Below, piece after piece: positions 27,675 through 37,459 of a DNA stretch of 64,000 bases. A program made the translations under genes and the position numbers. Every line of letters begins with the position of its first letter. The first letter of the stretch is position 1. The notes below the pieces were generated by a model. It saw only the letters and a list, made by a program, of their open reading frames with translations. It made no database searches and was not told the DNA's origin. The stretch comes from Fidelibacterota bacterium (GTDB lineage Bacteria; Fidelibacterota; Fidelibacteria; Fidelibacterales; Fidelibacteraceae): positions 135,114 through 199,113 of the forward strand of contig JAQUPD010000001.1 of NCBI GenBank assembly GCA_028716785.1. Reading direction: 5' to 3'.

Positions 27675-28334
27675 TCAAATGATTAAAAATTCCTCAGAAA
27701 TTTCATGTTCCAATTCAATTACAAGTTGGTCCCCTGAAAAAACAGGCCCAACACCCGCAGGTGTCCCAGTAAATATAATATCTCCCGGAAGAAGTGTCAT
27801 AATTGTGCTTATGTACGAGAGAATTTCTGGAATTTTATATACCATATTTACAGTATTACCACTTTGTCGTAAAACCCCATTTTGATAAAGGCGAAAGTTA
27901 AGATTATCTAAGCGTGGAAAGTGTAATATTGAGACAAAATGAGAAATGAGCGCAGAATTGTCAAAACATTTTGCTTCAATCCATGAGCGTCCTTCTTTTT
28001 TTGCTTCAAGAAGGACATCCCGCGCTGTGAGATCAACACCCACACCCACACCAGCAATTAAACCCGATGCCTCCATTTCATCAATATTTCGTCCCTCCGT
28101 CCCAATAAGAAGTGTTACTTCTACTTCATACTCTACACGATTGGAATAAAAAGGAAGCTCAACAGGGCCCGGACTATGAACAATTGCTTGAGGTGGTTTT
28201 AAAAAAATGACAGGGTGTAAATAAACATCCTTATAATTTTCCTCTTTAAATCGATCAGGATAATTATGATCTACGCCAAGAATTTTGGGGACAGGAAAGG
28301 CTTTTTCAACAGGTTGAAGTATTGCATGGGTCAC
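27675..28334 (-). CDS. fumarylacetoacetate hydrolase family protein
   Basis: 219 residues, the short single-domain form (YcgM/FAHD1-like). Family members cleave or decarboxylate acylpyruvates and oxaloacetate or isomerise 2-oxo-hept-3-ene-dioate. The metal ligands are visible: two Glu in VEYEVEVTLLIG and the Asp in GVGVGVDLTARD. Other typical segments are KCFDNSALIS, and PGDIIFTGTPAGVGPV near the C-terminus. It follows the PurL-like gene by two bases, so they are co-transcribed. The substrate is unknown; an oxaloacetate decarboxylase role as in FAHD1 is one possibility. Confidence 0.9.
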   Translation of the reverse strand: MTHAILQPVEKAFPVPKILGVDHNYPDRFKEENYKDVYLHPVIFLKPPQAIVHSPGPVELPFYSNRVEYEVEVTLLIGTEGRNIDEMEASGLIAGVGVGVDLTARDVLLEAKKEGRSWIEAKCFDNSALISHFVSILHFPRLDNLNFRLYQNGVLRQSGNTVNMVYKIPEILSYISTIMTLLPGDIIFTGTPAGVGPVFSGDQLVIELEHEISEEFLII

Positions 28335-28336
28335 AA

Positions 28337-30358
28337 TTAATTGCTCCTTAAATATTCTTTTGCATAAAGTAAGGGTCGCACCGCCTCAAGATCCACTTTA
28401 ACAAGATCATTAAAAATGAACTTACCATGTTCTCGGACCCTACCTATAGTTGTACAAGCAACGCCAAAATCATTGGCAATTCGTTCCATATCCATGAGTT
28501 TCTTTTCTTCCAGGGTAATGAGGGCAGTTGTGGTGCTTTCTCCAAAAAGAAGAGCGTCATCTCGTATTTTTCGCATGGTAAAAATATCACATCCCATTCT
28601 TTTTTCTGGATTAAGTAAGGCACTTTTCACTAACGCAACGGCTAAGCCACCAAGCTCCATGTCGTAAGCTGATTTTAAAATATTTTCTTGTGCCGCTTGT
28701 AGAAGTGCCATATTTAAATGGGATGTAAATTCGCCATCAGCTAAAATAAGCCGACTCTCACTGTATCCGTGAACATAACGGGCATACTCGGAGGATTCCA
28801 ATTCTCCCCGAAAACTTCCAAGAATACAGATAAAATCTCCATCATCCTGAAAGGCAGGATTTATCCATTGCCTTTGGGAACCCAAAAGTCCGGCTACAGC
28901 AACAAGGGGGGAATCATTGTCATACGATTGATTCCACTGGACATTTTCCCCAAGAATTGAAATTTTCAACGCTTTTGCAGCACTTACAATGCCACGAACA
29001 GCATCTAAAAAACGAAAATAATCCTTTTTCTTTTCAGGATTTCCTTCCACAAAAGAGATGGAAGCGCCCAAGATTTCCGCACCCTGACAGGCAACCTGCC
29101 GACTTGCACGTACAAAGGCATTGTAAGCTGCCACAGAGGCATCACGTTCATTGTGATAGTCTTGAAGAGCCATCCTTATAGTAAGTATTTTTTTGCTTCC
29201 TTTAAGTCGTAATAATGGCTGCCCATTTTTTGTATTAATGGTATTTCCTCGAATGGTGGAATCTACCAAAAAGGAATGTGATTTGAAAAATTGAATTTTG
29301 GGCGATGTTAAGAGAGTCTTTAAGGCTTCCCCATAATCTTCTGGTTCTGGAAAGGTCACTGTTTTATGTACTTTTCTACTCTTTATTTCTAATGTTCGCT
29401 CAGACTCATTATGATAAATAATCTCACCACGATAATTTTTAAGTTGCTCGAGAGGAATAGAAGCGATTTCTTCTTTTTGATGGATAAGTGTCAATTTTCC
29501 ATCATCCTCAACGTATCCTAAGGGAATACTCATGGCATCATACCGCTCAAAAACCTCCTTTATTTCCCATTCAACATTTTTCTGAAGACACAGAATAAAT
29601 CCTCCAGGATTTTTCCCTAAAAGAATGTCTTCAGGATCACCTTCCCATCCATCTGATATCAACTTTAATCCCATTCGATCATCCTCAATCATATGTATCA
29701 GGGTGTATAAAATTCCAGCAGGATAAACATGTGATGCACTGATAAGCCAGGGGGAATTTGAAAGAGAAATCATCATTTCATTTAAACGGATAGCTTTGAT
29801 TTTTTCTTCGAGGGAAGAGGTGCTTTTTAACGGGAAAACCCACCAAATCTCACTATGAAGAGATTTTAAGCTAGGAGTTAGAAAATTTTTATTTCGAAGA
29901 AGGCCTATTTCTGCAATAGTTATCGTTTGTTTTTCCCGTGAAATTCCAGAACTTTCAATATTTAAAATGGGGATTCCTGCCCCATAAGCAAACAGTGACA
30001 GGGGTTCAAGAGCATTTTTTAATGTTTGATCATCACCCCCATGACGATGAACAACTGCTCCCACACTTTTTGCACCCAACCCGGCAAAATAACGCTCCGT
30101 GTTTTCTATATCCATGGATACATTAAATAACATCTGATAATTATCACCCACTTCAAGCATTTTTGGATGCTCTTTAACAGATCTTGAACTTTCAACAGGC
30201 AACTCCGCTAAAAGATGACGTGAGTATTTGCCACTGTATTCTTCTTCTTCCCAAAATCGTGTATAAATGCTTATTTCAAGGGGAAGAGGCTCTCGATTGA
30301 GTAAAGAACGAATTTTATTTTTATATTTTTCAACGTTTTTATTTTTTGTGTGTATCAC
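28337..30358 (-). CDS. divergent PurL (FGAM synthase II) paralogue lacking signature motifs
   Basis: 673 residues that align by eye along the full length with the small PurL of the purine pathway, an AIR-synthase-superfamily enzyme. The C-terminal half is closest: RASRQVACQGAEILG, GNPEKKKDYFRFLDAV, ILGSFRGELESSEYARYVHG, LGGLAVALVKSAL, DALLFGES and TTIGRVREHG. The active-site signatures are changed: PurL SEHCSYK reads EEEEYSGKY (37-45), ESHNHPS reads SMDIENTE (81-88), QDMGAAGL reads SASHVYPAGI, and DVS(D/E)GG reads DMELGG (566-571). It is probably not a normal FGAM synthase and could be a regulator or an enzyme on another substrate. It starts at GTG 30358 with AGGAG six bases upstream, inside the 3' end of uvrC. 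Confidence 0.75.
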   Translation of the reverse strand: MIHTKNKNVEKYKNKIRSLLNREPLPLEISIYTRFWEEEEYSGKYSRHLLAELPVESSRSVKEHPKMLEVGDNYQMLFNVSMDIENTERYFAGLGAKSVGAVVHRHGGDDQTLKNALEPLSLFAYGAGIPILNIESSGISREKQTITIAEIGLLRNKNFLTPSLKSLHSEIWWVFPLKSTSSLEEKIKAIRLNEMMISLSNSPWLISASHVYPAGILYTLIHMIEDDRMGLKLISDGWEGDPEDILLGKNPGGFILCLQKNVEWEIKEVFERYDAMSIPLGYVEDDGKLTLIHQKEEIASIPLEQLKNYRGEIIYHNESERTLEIKSRKVHKTVTFPEPEDYGEALKTLLTSPKIQFFKSHSFLVDSTIRGNTINTKNGQPLLRLKGSKKILTIRMALQDYHNERDASVAAYNAFVRASRQVACQGAEILGASISFVEGNPEKKKDYFRFLDAVRGIVSAAKALKISILGENVQWNQSYDNDSPLVAVAGLLGSQRQWINPAFQDDGDFICILGSFRGELESSEYARYVHGYSESRLILADGEFTSHLNMALLQAAQENILKSAYDMELGGLAVALVKSALLNPEKRMGCDIFTMRKIRDDALLFGESTTTALITLEEKKLMDMERIANDFGVACTTIGRVREHGKFIFNDLVKVDLEAVRPLLYAKEYLRSN

Positions 30359-32201
30359 TTATCTCCTTTGCTATTTCTTGTGGTATGTGCTGACGAAGAT
30401 ATGTGAGCATTGTTGAAACTAAAGTTACAGAAATCCCCGTTTTTTCTGCAATTTTCTTTTCACTATCTTGCATCATTTCATCCAAAGATGGGTAGGCATT
30501 ATAAATTTTTTCTTGCCGTTTTGGACCAATACCTGGGATTTCATCAAGGATACTTTTAATCATCGCTTTATCTCGACGGTGACGATGAAAGGTTATGGCA
30601 AATCGATGCGCCTCATCTCGAATTTGTCGCAATAAATAAAGAGCAGGGGATGTTTTAGGAATATTTTGTGGATTGGCATATCCTGGGATAAAAACATCTT
30701 CAAGACGTTTTGCTAAGCCAATAATGGGCAACGCATACAAGCCTAATTCATCCAAAACATTTTTTGCGGCATTCAGTTGACCTTTCCCGCCATCAATAAG
30801 GATTAAATCGGGAAGTTTCCCTTTCTCTTCAAGTTTTCGAATATAGGTACGTCGAATTACTTGTGCCATGGCTGCAAAATCATCTGGATGGTCTAAATCC
30901 TTAATAATAAATTTCCGATATTCAGATTTCTTTGGTCGACCATTATCAAAAACAACACACGATGCTACAATATGCGTTCCCTGAATGTTCGAAATATCAA
31001 ATCCTTCTATTCGCATGGGGGGAACCGAGAGATTAAGTGCTTCCTGAAGCGCCAACACCATCTTCCCCGGTTGTATATTTCCCTTTTCCCTACTCAACAA
31101 AAGATCTTTCAGCATCATATCTGCATTTTTACGAGCCAAGGTTAAAAGTCTGGCTTTGTCTCCCCGTTCAGGGGTAACAATATAAACCCGTCTTCCTGCT
31201 TTTTTTCTTAAAAAATCCTCAAAAAGCTCTTTTTCATCATCCAGTTCACAAATAACTTCCTGAGGAATAAACGCTGTTTCTGAATAATAAGACCTTAAAA
31301 ATTCTTTGGTGAGTTCATTGCGCGTTCGATTCCCTGTTTGTTTAAGTATGAATTTTTCTTGAGATATCAATCGCCCCTCTCTCACACGAAATAATACAAC
31401 AACAGCTGTGTCTTCAACCGCTGCTAAACCAATAACATCCCTGTCTTCGAAATCGGTATGAACAATATTTTGCCGCTGAATTGATTTTTGAATTGCTTTT
31501 ATTTGATCGCGATAGCGAGCAGCTTTTTCAAACTCTTGTTTTTGGGCTGCTTCCTGCATGTGGGCTTCCAACTTTTTTAACGTTTCGGTTGTGTGTCCTT
31601 CAATAAATCGAATAGCTTGTTCTATGATGGTTTGATAAGCTTCCTCGGAAATTAAACCCTGACAAGGTCCATCACAATTTTGAAGATGATATTCCAAACA
31701 GAGCTGAATCTTTTTTGATTGGATGGTTTTGGCATCCAACCGATATCGACAGGTCCGTATAGGAAATGTTTGGTGAAGAAGATGGAGAAGTTTTCGAGTG
31801 TGTTTGACATCGGTATAGGGACCATAATAGCGGGAACCATCTTTCTCAACTCTTCTTGTAAGGATAATGCGTGGAAAGGGTTCATGGGTTACCCGGATAA
31901 AGGGGAACGACTTATCATCTTTCAATCGTACATTATACCTTGGGGTATATTCTTTAATGAAATTATTTTCCATTAAAAGGGCTTCAGTTTCACTGTCTGT
32001 AATAATCCATTCAACATGGCGTACATGTGAAATCATCACAGCAACTTTAGGATCCGTTACATCTCCCCGAAAATAAGAAAGCACTCGATTCTTTAAAACC
32101 TGGGCTTTCCCAACATAAATAATCTTTCCTTCTTCATCTCGAAATATATAAACACCCGGTTTACGAGGAAGTTGAGATAATTTTTTTTGTAATTCATCCA
32201 T
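30339..32201 (-). CDS. uvrC: excinuclease ABC subunit C
   Basis: 620 residues, standard length. UvrC makes both incisions in nucleotide-excision repair with UvrAB. The N-terminal GIY-YIG nuclease (PGVYIFRDEEGKIIYVGKA) makes the 3' cut. A UVR helical hairpin (EAHMQEAAQKQEFEKAARYRDQI, first part visible near residue 205) contacts UvrB. The RNase H-like endonuclease domain (IEGFDISNIQGTHIVAS; DLILIDGGKGQL) makes the 5' cut. Tandem helix-hairpin-helix motifs lie at the C-terminus (LDEIPGIGPKRQEKIYNAYPS). Its 3' end overlaps the PurL-like gene by 20 bases, so that gene is translated from the uvrC message. Confidence 0.97.
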   Translation of the reverse strand: MDELQKKLSQLPRKPGVYIFRDEEGKIIYVGKAQVLKNRVLSYFRGDVTDPKVAVMISHVRHVEWIITDSETEALLMENNFIKEYTPRYNVRLKDDKSFPFIRVTHEPFPRIILTRRVEKDGSRYYGPYTDVKHTRKLLHLLHQTFPIRTCRYRLDAKTIQSKKIQLCLEYHLQNCDGPCQGLISEEAYQTIIEQAIRFIEGHTTETLKKLEAHMQEAAQKQEFEKAARYRDQIKAIQKSIQRQNIVHTDFEDRDVIGLAAVEDTAVVVLFRVREGRLISQEKFILKQTGNRTRNELTKEFLRSYYSETAFIPQEVICELDDEKELFEDFLRKKAGRRVYIVTPERGDKARLLTLARKNADMMLKDLLLSREKGNIQPGKMVLALQEALNLSVPPMRIEGFDISNIQGTHIVASCVVFDNGRPKKSEYRKFIIKDLDHPDDFAAMAQVIRRTYIRKLEEKGKLPDLILIDGGKGQLNAAKNVLDELGLYALPIIGLAKRLEDVFIPGYANPQNIPKTSPALYLLRQIRDEAHRFAITFHRHRRDKAMIKSILDEIPGIGPKRQEKIYNAYPSLDEMMQDSEKKIAEKTGISVTLVSTMLTYLRQHIPQEIAKEISDTHKK

Positions 32202-32283
32202 TTATTTAAAATAGCATAAAGGATAAACGATTAAAAGGGTAAAAATTATGATACAGAGGGAGGATGTTGCTTTAGATAGGAAC

Positions 32284-32346
32284 AAAGAGTCATAAAAAAA
32301 GAGACGTTGGTGTAGCAACGCCTCTTTGATGGTTTTTATGACTCTT
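32284..32346 (-). terminator. clpB terminator with nested inverted repeats
   Basis: The core hairpin (32298-32327) pairs AAAGAG-CGTTG with CAACG-CTCTTT across one mismatch, and on the minus strand it is followed by seven Ts. A second, outer pair (AAGAGTCATAAAAA at 32284-32297 with TTTTTATGACTCTT) encloses it. It lies just past the clpB stop. Confidence 0.85.
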
Positions 32347-32354
32347 CTTGAGTC

Positions 32355-34940
32355 TTATTTACAGCTTTCAATTTCCCATGTATTGTCTTTTACTTTCAGG
32401 ATATATTTTTCTCCAGGGACAATTTTCCCTTCCAACAAGTATTGAGCAAGCATATTTTCGACTTCACGTTGGATGAGTCGTTTGAGCGGCCGGGCACCAA
32501 AATCGGGATTATACCCTTTTTCAGCCAAATAAGTACGTCCACTTTCATCAAGGTCAATAAAGATATTTTGCTCCGCAAGTCTCTGTTGTACGCGTTTAAA
32601 TTGGATATCAACAATTTGTTTCAGTTGCTCTTTTGTAAGGGGTTGAAACGTAATAATTTCATCAATTCGGTTTATAAACTCCGGTTTAAAATATTGTTGT
32701 ATTCGTTGTTTAAGCCGCGGATTCAGCGTGTCGTAGGATGTCCCTTCTTTAAAGACCTCTAACCCAAGATCAGAACCCAAGTTGGATGTCATAATAATAA
32801 TGGTATTTCGAAAATCCACGGTCCGTCCTTTTCCATCAGTAAGGCGACCATCATCCAGAATCTGAAGGAGAATATTGAAAACATCGGGGTGAGCCTTTTC
32901 AATTTCATCCAAAAGGATCACAGAATAGGGACGTCTGCGAATGCTCTCTGTTAATTTTCCTCCTTCTTCATAACCTACATATCCTGGAGGGGCTCCAATT
33001 AAGCGTGCAACAGAATGACGCTCCATATATTCAGACATATCCAAACGAACCATAGCATTTTCATCATCAAAAAGAAAATCAGCTAATGCCCGAGATAGTT
33101 CAGTCTTTCCTACCCCTGTTGGCCCAAGAAAGAGAAAGGAACCAAGTGGCCTGTTTTCATCGGCAAGGCCACTTCGACTCCTTCGAATGGCATTTGCAAC
33201 AACTTCCACCGCTACATCTTGACCTACAACTCGTTTATGCAGATGGTCTTCCAGTTTAAGAAGTCGTTCATTCTCTGATTGCAACATGCGACTTACTGGA
33301 ATGCCTGTCCAGCGACTAACCACTTCTGCAATATCTTCTTCACCAACTTCCTCTTTTAAAAGAGGTGAATCACCATGAAGTTTTTGTAATTTTTCCTTTT
33401 CTTTTTCTAACTTATTTTGAAGTTCAATAAGGGCACCATAGCGAATTTGAGCAACTTTCTCATAATCTCCTTGCCGTTCTGCTTCACTTTCTTCCATTTT
33501 TAATTTGTCTATGCTACTTTTTAACTGTTGAATTTCACGAATGATGGATTTTTCAGACATCCATTTATTTTTGAGTGTATCCAACTTACCATTAAGCTCT
33601 TTTAATTCTTTTTCAAGGGCTTTTAATCGCTCAATTGAACGTTCATCATTCTCTTTTTTAAGTGCTTGTTTTTCAATTTCAAGCTGGATACGACGTCGTT
33701 CCAATTCATCGAGTTCTTCAGGCATACTATCAATTTCTACCCGTAAGCGAGAGGCAGCTTCGTCAATTAAATCGATTGCTTTATCGGGGAGAAAACGATC
33801 TGTAATATAGCGATGGGCTAAGCGTGCAGCAGCAACCAAAGCAGCATCTGATATGCGAACTCCATGATGAATATCATATTTTTCTTTAATTCCCCGAAGG
33901 ATAGAAATTGTATCCTCGACAGAAGGTTCGCCGACATAAATTTTTTGAAAACGCCGTTCCAAGGCAGCATCTTTTTCAATATATTTTTGATATTCATTGA
34001 GCGTTGTTGCTCCAATACAGTGAAGAATTCCTCGAGCAAGTGCAGGTTTTAACATATTGCCAGCATCCACCGCGCCTTCAGCATTCCCAGCACCAACGAT
34101 AAGATGTAACTCATCAATAAAGAGAATAATTTGTCCGTTGGAATCCTCTACCTCTTTTAAAACCGCTTTAAAACGATCTTCAAATTCACCACGATACTTT
34201 GCTCCAGCTAAAATAGATGCTAAATCAAGCATAATGATTCGTTTATTTTTCAATGTTTCAGGCACATCTGCATTAACAATGCGCTGGGCAAGCCCTTCAA
34301 CAATTGCTGTTTTACCAACCCCTGGCTCACCGATAAGCACCGGATTATTTTTGGTCCGCCGAGATAATACCTGTATTGTCCGTCGAATTTCTTCGTCTCG
34401 ACCAATTACAGGATCCAATTTCCCTTCTCTCGCGAGTTGGGTAAGATCAATACCAAACCGTTTTAATGCTTCATACTTAGATTCTGGATTTTCATCCTGC
34501 ACGGTTCTTCCTCCACGTATTTTCTGAAGAGCCTCTAAAAAGGTATCCTTATCCAACCCAACGTCCGAAAACAAAGAACTCAAACTCTCTTCATCCATCA
34601 AGGCAAGAAAAAGATGCTCAACACTTACATATTCATCCTTCATGCGCTTAGCTTCTTTTTCAGCATTTCGCAAAACAAGGATCATTTCACGTCCTAGCCT
34701 TCCCTGCGATACCTTTCCTAAACGCGGCAGTTTCTCAATCTGTTCTTCTGCCTTCTGAATCATTCTTTCAAGCGAAATATCCGCTATTTGTATTAAACGA
34801 GGAATAAACCCCTCTTCTTGTGTCAATAAGGCATAAAGTAAATGGATGGGCTGAATCTCCTCCTGTCCATACTCCTCCGCTGTAAATTGTGATTGCTGTA
34901 ATGCTTCACGACTCTTTTCAGTATATTTATCAAAAGTCAT
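32355..34940 (-). CDS. clpB: ATP-dependent disaggregase ClpB
   Basis: 861 residues, a full-length ClpB that, with DnaK, extracts proteins from aggregates in the cytoplasm. In order: an N-terminal Clp-N repeat domain ([20 protein letters not shown]), AAA-1 with Walker [10 protein letters not shown] (near 200) and Walker B ILFIDELH, the coiled-coil middle domain (about 400-530, rich in EKE) that distinguishes ClpB from ClpA and ClpC, and AAA-2 with GPTGVGKTE (near 605), the pore motif GYVGYEEGG and sensor segments. Transcription starts in a 157-base region shared with a divergent gene, where two copies of a TGTCA-type dyad suggest a repressor-controlled stress promoter. Confidence 0.97.
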   Translation of the reverse strand: MTFDKYTEKSREALQQSQFTAEEYGQEEIQPIHLLYALLTQEEGFIPRLIQIADISLERMIQKAEEQIEKLPRLGKVSQGRLGREMILVLRNAEKEAKRMKDEYVSVEHLFLALMDEESLSSLFSDVGLDKDTFLEALQKIRGGRTVQDENPESKYEALKRFGIDLTQLAREGKLDPVIGRDEEIRRTIQVLSRRTKNNPVLIGEPGVGKTAIVEGLAQRIVNADVPETLKNKRIIMLDLASILAGAKYRGEFEDRFKAVLKEVEDSNGQIILFIDELHLIVGAGNAEGAVDAGNMLKPALARGILHCIGATTLNEYQKYIEKDAALERRFQKIYVGEPSVEDTISILRGIKEKYDIHHGVRISDAALVAAARLAHRYITDRFLPDKAIDLIDEAASRLRVEIDSMPEELDELERRRIQLEIEKQALKKENDERSIERLKALEKELKELNGKLDTLKNKWMSEKSIIREIQQLKSSIDKLKMEESEAERQGDYEKVAQIRYGALIELQNKLEKEKEKLQKLHGDSPLLKEEVGEEDIAEVVSRWTGIPVSRMLQSENERLLKLEDHLHKRVVGQDVAVEVVANAIRRSRSGLADENRPLGSFLFLGPTGVGKTELSRALADFLFDDENAMVRLDMSEYMERHSVARLIGAPPGYVGYEEGGKLTESIRRRPYSVILLDEIEKAHPDVFNILLQILDDGRLTDGKGRTVDFRNTIIIMTSNLGSDLGLEVFKEGTSYDTLNPRLKQRIQQYFKPEFINRIDEIITFQPLTKEQLKQIVDIQFKRVQQRLAEQNIFIDLDESGRTYLAEKGYNPDFGARPLKRLIQREVENMLAQYLLEGKIVPGEKYILKVKDNTWEIESCK

Positions 34941-34996
34941 TTCTACTCCTTTCTTTTTTTATCATCTAAAACAAAAAAAATGCCACGCTTTATTAT

Positions 34997-35041
34997 GCGT
35001 CAATATGGCAATTTTATAAAAATTATAATGTCAATATGACA
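34997..35041. promoter_or_regulatory. two TGTCAATATGACA-like dyads between clpB and the divergent gene
   Basis: Site 2 (35029-35041) is a perfect dyad, TGTCA-ATA-TGACA. Site 1 (34997-35010, GCGTCAATATGGCA) is a close copy. Their centres are about 32 bases apart, near three helical turns. Site 2 contains TTGACA on the clpB strand, so a bound protein would cover the -35 region. The sites do not match the CIRCE element. Confidence 0.5.
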
Positions 35042-35097
35042 GTCTCTTTTTCCATTTGTACTTTGTAAATTATTTTAAAATAGAAGAGGAGGGAATT

Positions 35098-35565
35098 ATG
35101 AAAAAACGAATCTTGGTTTGCTTAGGGATTTTTTTATTGGGAATTGCAGGGTCTGCTTATTCAGCTTCAGGGGATGATGTTTTGGGTCTTTGGTATACGG
35201 AAGAAAATGAATCAAAGGTTGAAATCGTCAGAAATAATGGTGAATACCTTGGAAAAATTGTCTGGCTTGACGAGGCTGTTTACCCCGCTGATGATCCTGA
35301 TGCAGGAAAAGCGAAATATGACCGAAATAATCCCGATGAAGAACTCCGTATTCGCCCCTTATTAGGTTTGCAAATTGTATGGGGATTTACTTATGATAAC
35401 AAAGATAACAAATGGGTTAAAGGGCGTATTTATGACCCTGAAAGTGGGAAGACCTACAATTGTACCATGTGGTTAGATGAGGTTGGCAATTTACATGTCA
35501 AAGGCTCGTTGGATAAATGGGGAGTTGTCGGTCGTACGACAGTATGGACCCGTGCTGAAGAGTAA
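35098..35565 (+). CDS. DUF2147 family secreted protein
   Basis: 155 residues. I chose ATG 35098 because GAGGAGGG precedes it and a signal peptide follows at once (KKRILVCLGIFLLGIAGSAYSA). The mature part matches the DUF2147 pattern: GLWYTEENESKVEIV (the conserved G-x-W start), GEYLGKIVWLDE, PLLGLQIVWGF, GRIYDPESGKTY and a final WTR. The domain is a small calycin-like barrel of unknown function, common in Bacteroidota and Proteobacteria and probably periplasmic. It is transcribed divergently from clpB and ends in its own terminator. Confidence 0.88.
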   Translation: MKKRILVCLGIFLLGIAGSAYSASGDDVLGLWYTEENESKVEIVRNNGEYLGKIVWLDEAVYPADDPDAGKAKYDRNNPDEELRIRPLLGLQIVWGFTYDNKDNKWVKGRIYDPESGKTYNCTMWLDEVGNLHVKGSLDKWGVVGRTTVWTRAEE

Positions 35566-35587
35566 TTTTTCCTTTACAAAAAGGGAG

Positions 35588-35613
35588 AAAGCCTGTCTTA
35601 GACAGGCTTTTTT
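35588..35613 (+). terminator. intrinsic terminator after DUF2147 gene
   Basis: A perfect stem AAAGCCTGTC (35588-35597) with GACAGGCTTT and a three-base loop, followed by more Ts on the plus strand. It lies 22 bases past the stop. Confidence 0.9.
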
Positions 35614-35724
35614 GTTGTTATAGATTCTCTGTAGCGAAATACTATCTTTAGAAATGTTAACCTAAAAATCCTCAAGAGTGTCACCTTATATAGATAAAAG
35701 GCACCTTCAATCAAATACGATTCT

Positions 35725-36195
35725 CTAATCAATCTCTCGCGTGAGATAGTCTGAAAAATCGTTTAAACTTCGTTGATATTCTTCCTTCATAAGAGGTGAA
35801 CTAATCAAAAAATCCGCAGTTGACCTGTTACAGGCTGTAGGGATATTATAAAGGACAGAAATTCTAAGAAGGGCTTTGACATCCACATCATGAGGTAATG
35901 GCATCATGGGATCCCAGAAAAAAATCAAAAAATCAACATTACCCAGGGCTATAAGTGCTCCTAATTGTTGATCGCCCCCCAAAGGTCCTGATTTGAGTTT
36001 TGTTAAATTTAAAGCGCTCTCTTTTTTATGTTCCTTTAAAAACTCCGTGAGGGTTTTTTCAATCAACATACCTGTTGTCCCCGTGCAAATTAAGTGGTGA
36101 GGAATCAGGGTTTCTGCATTCCAGCAGACCCACTCCATAAGATCTTTTTTGCGATTATCGTGCGCTACTAAAGCAATATTTTTTATAACTTCCAT
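35725..36195 (-). CDS. mgsA: methylglyoxal synthase
   Basis: 156 residues. It converts dihydroxyacetone phosphate to methylglyoxal plus phosphate, a bypass of lower glycolysis when phosphate is short. The family motifs are intact: IALVAHDNRKKDLMEW at the start, LICTGTTGMLIE (phosphate loop), KSGPLGGDQQLGALIA with the catalytic Asp, and FFWDPMMPLPHDVDVKALLR with the active-site His, then YNIPTACNRSTADFLI. The start ATG 36195 has AAGGA upstream. It converges with the DUF2147 gene and stands alone. Confidence 0.95.
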   Translation of the reverse strand: MEVIKNIALVAHDNRKKDLMEWVCWNAETLIPHHLICTGTTGMLIEKTLTEFLKEHKKESALNLTKLKSGPLGGDQQLGALIALGNVDFLIFFWDPMMPLPHDVDVKALLRISVLYNIPTACNRSTADFLISSPLMKEEYQRSLNDFSDYLTREID

Positions 36196-36306
36196 CGCGA
36201 GTTCCTTATCTCTAAATTTATTTCATCAAAACACCTTTTGATTATCAAAATTTCAATATCTTTCGAAAGATATTAATCATAGCAAACATATAATTGTTTA
36301 ATTCTT

Positions 36307-37092
36307 TTAATCGCAGACATCCTCAAATTTCATTAAGGCGCGAAAAGAGACTTTTTTAGTGTGTTTTTCAATTCCCTCAATAATAAAAGAATTTTCATTT
36401 TTCCCTTTCCCTTGAAAGAAATCTATTATATCTCCCCAAAAAACTTCATGAATATAATTAATTTCCATGCTTTTCAAGATATGAGATTCTAAAAAATTGT
36501 GAGAAAAAACATCCATAACCCAATCTGCATACCGTGTATTATTTACATGAAGATTCAAATCAATATCGCTGTAACCCACACGTTTGCTATAAATAAGGGT
36601 TGGATTTTTTGCTTCAGGAATTTTTTGGGGAATAACAGCTATTGCATGAACACCTTCATTGATAGGAAATTGATAAGGAACTCTTGATAAAGGTTGAGGG
36701 CTCTTTTTTTTAAAATCCAGCATAACCCAGGAGGAAGTGGCTCGAATTAAAGGGTTCCCATTTCCATCCTTGATGAAAAAATCCCGAAAGAAAATAAAAT
36801 CTTCTTTCTCTTTTGAGGATGTTTTTTGGGATAGTGCTTCGAATTTTTTTGGCCAGGTACTTACCTCTATGGCTTCATCATAAACGGGCATACGTTCAAT
36901 CTCAATATGGAACCGTGTGACAACCCAAAACAGGTCATTTTTTTTCATATCATCATACCCAACACCAAGTTTTGTGGCATGTTCTACAGCAGCATCTTGA
37001 AAATGCTGGAGCAACGCTGATGTCTTTAATTCTAACCGATAGTCTGTTTCATAACTTTTTATGCGTGTTCCATATGAATACCTCTCTATCAT
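36307..37092 (-). CDS. acyl-ACP thioesterase
   Basis: 261 residues from ATG 37092, preceded by AGGAGG. It has two hot-dog domains like plant FatA/FatB and bacterial relatives, and releases free fatty acid from acyl carrier protein. The first domain has TDYRLELKTSALLQHFQDAAVEHATKLG. The second has DLNLHVNNTRYADWVMD, the usual segment with the active-site Asn and His, and IHEVFWGDII. Bacterial members supply free acids or adjust membrane lipid composition. The acyl-CoA synthetase at 14.7-16.4 kb that could have re-activated such acids is decayed. Confidence 0.92.
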   Translation of the reverse strand: MIERYSYGTRIKSYETDYRLELKTSALLQHFQDAAVEHATKLGVGYDDMKKNDLFWVVTRFHIEIERMPVYDEAIEVSTWPKKFEALSQKTSSKEKEDFIFFRDFFIKDGNGNPLIRATSSWVMLDFKKKSPQPLSRVPYQFPINEGVHAIAVIPQKIPEAKNPTLIYSKRVGYSDIDLNLHVNNTRYADWVMDVFSHNFLESHILKSMEINYIHEVFWGDIIDFFQGKGKNENSFIIEGIEKHTKKVSFRALMKFEDVCD

Positions 37093-37459
37093 GAGTTCCT
37101 CCTTTTGAATTAGAAATATAAAATACAATTAAACGTAATAAAAAAGAATTAGTAAAAAGGTTCCCGCTTGGAACATTATCAGCGCTATAAAGGTAAAATT
37201 TCCTCATCTTTTTAAAAATCAGGATTCTTTGAAAAGATGAGCAGGGTTATCTATTGTTTCTAAGAACATGGGGGATAGCCCTTTTATGACAAGGATAACC
37301 TAAAAACCTTGTGAGGAGTTTCGGGAAGAAACATTAAATAAATTTTGAATAGGAGGCTTACGGAAGGTTGACTCCAACGTTGTTTATTTCTTTTTTGCTC
37401 TTGATGGTGTTATTCTTAGATTGTATAAATAAGATTAATATTCTTATTTATTGCTCCTC
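37093..37459. other. intergenic stretch with one long-loop inverted repeat
   Basis: I see no coding region here. The only structure is a 10-bp inverted repeat, CTCATCTTTT (37203-37212) and AAAAGATGAG (37232-37241), with a 19-base loop and no T-run. It presumably also carries the promoter of the thioesterase gene. Confidence 0.4.

Noticed and set aside
37203-37241. Inverted repeat CTCATCTTTT / AAAAGATGAG as a terminator
   Set aside because: The loop is 19 bases and no T-run follows on either strand; it is noted only as a feature of the intergenic stretch.
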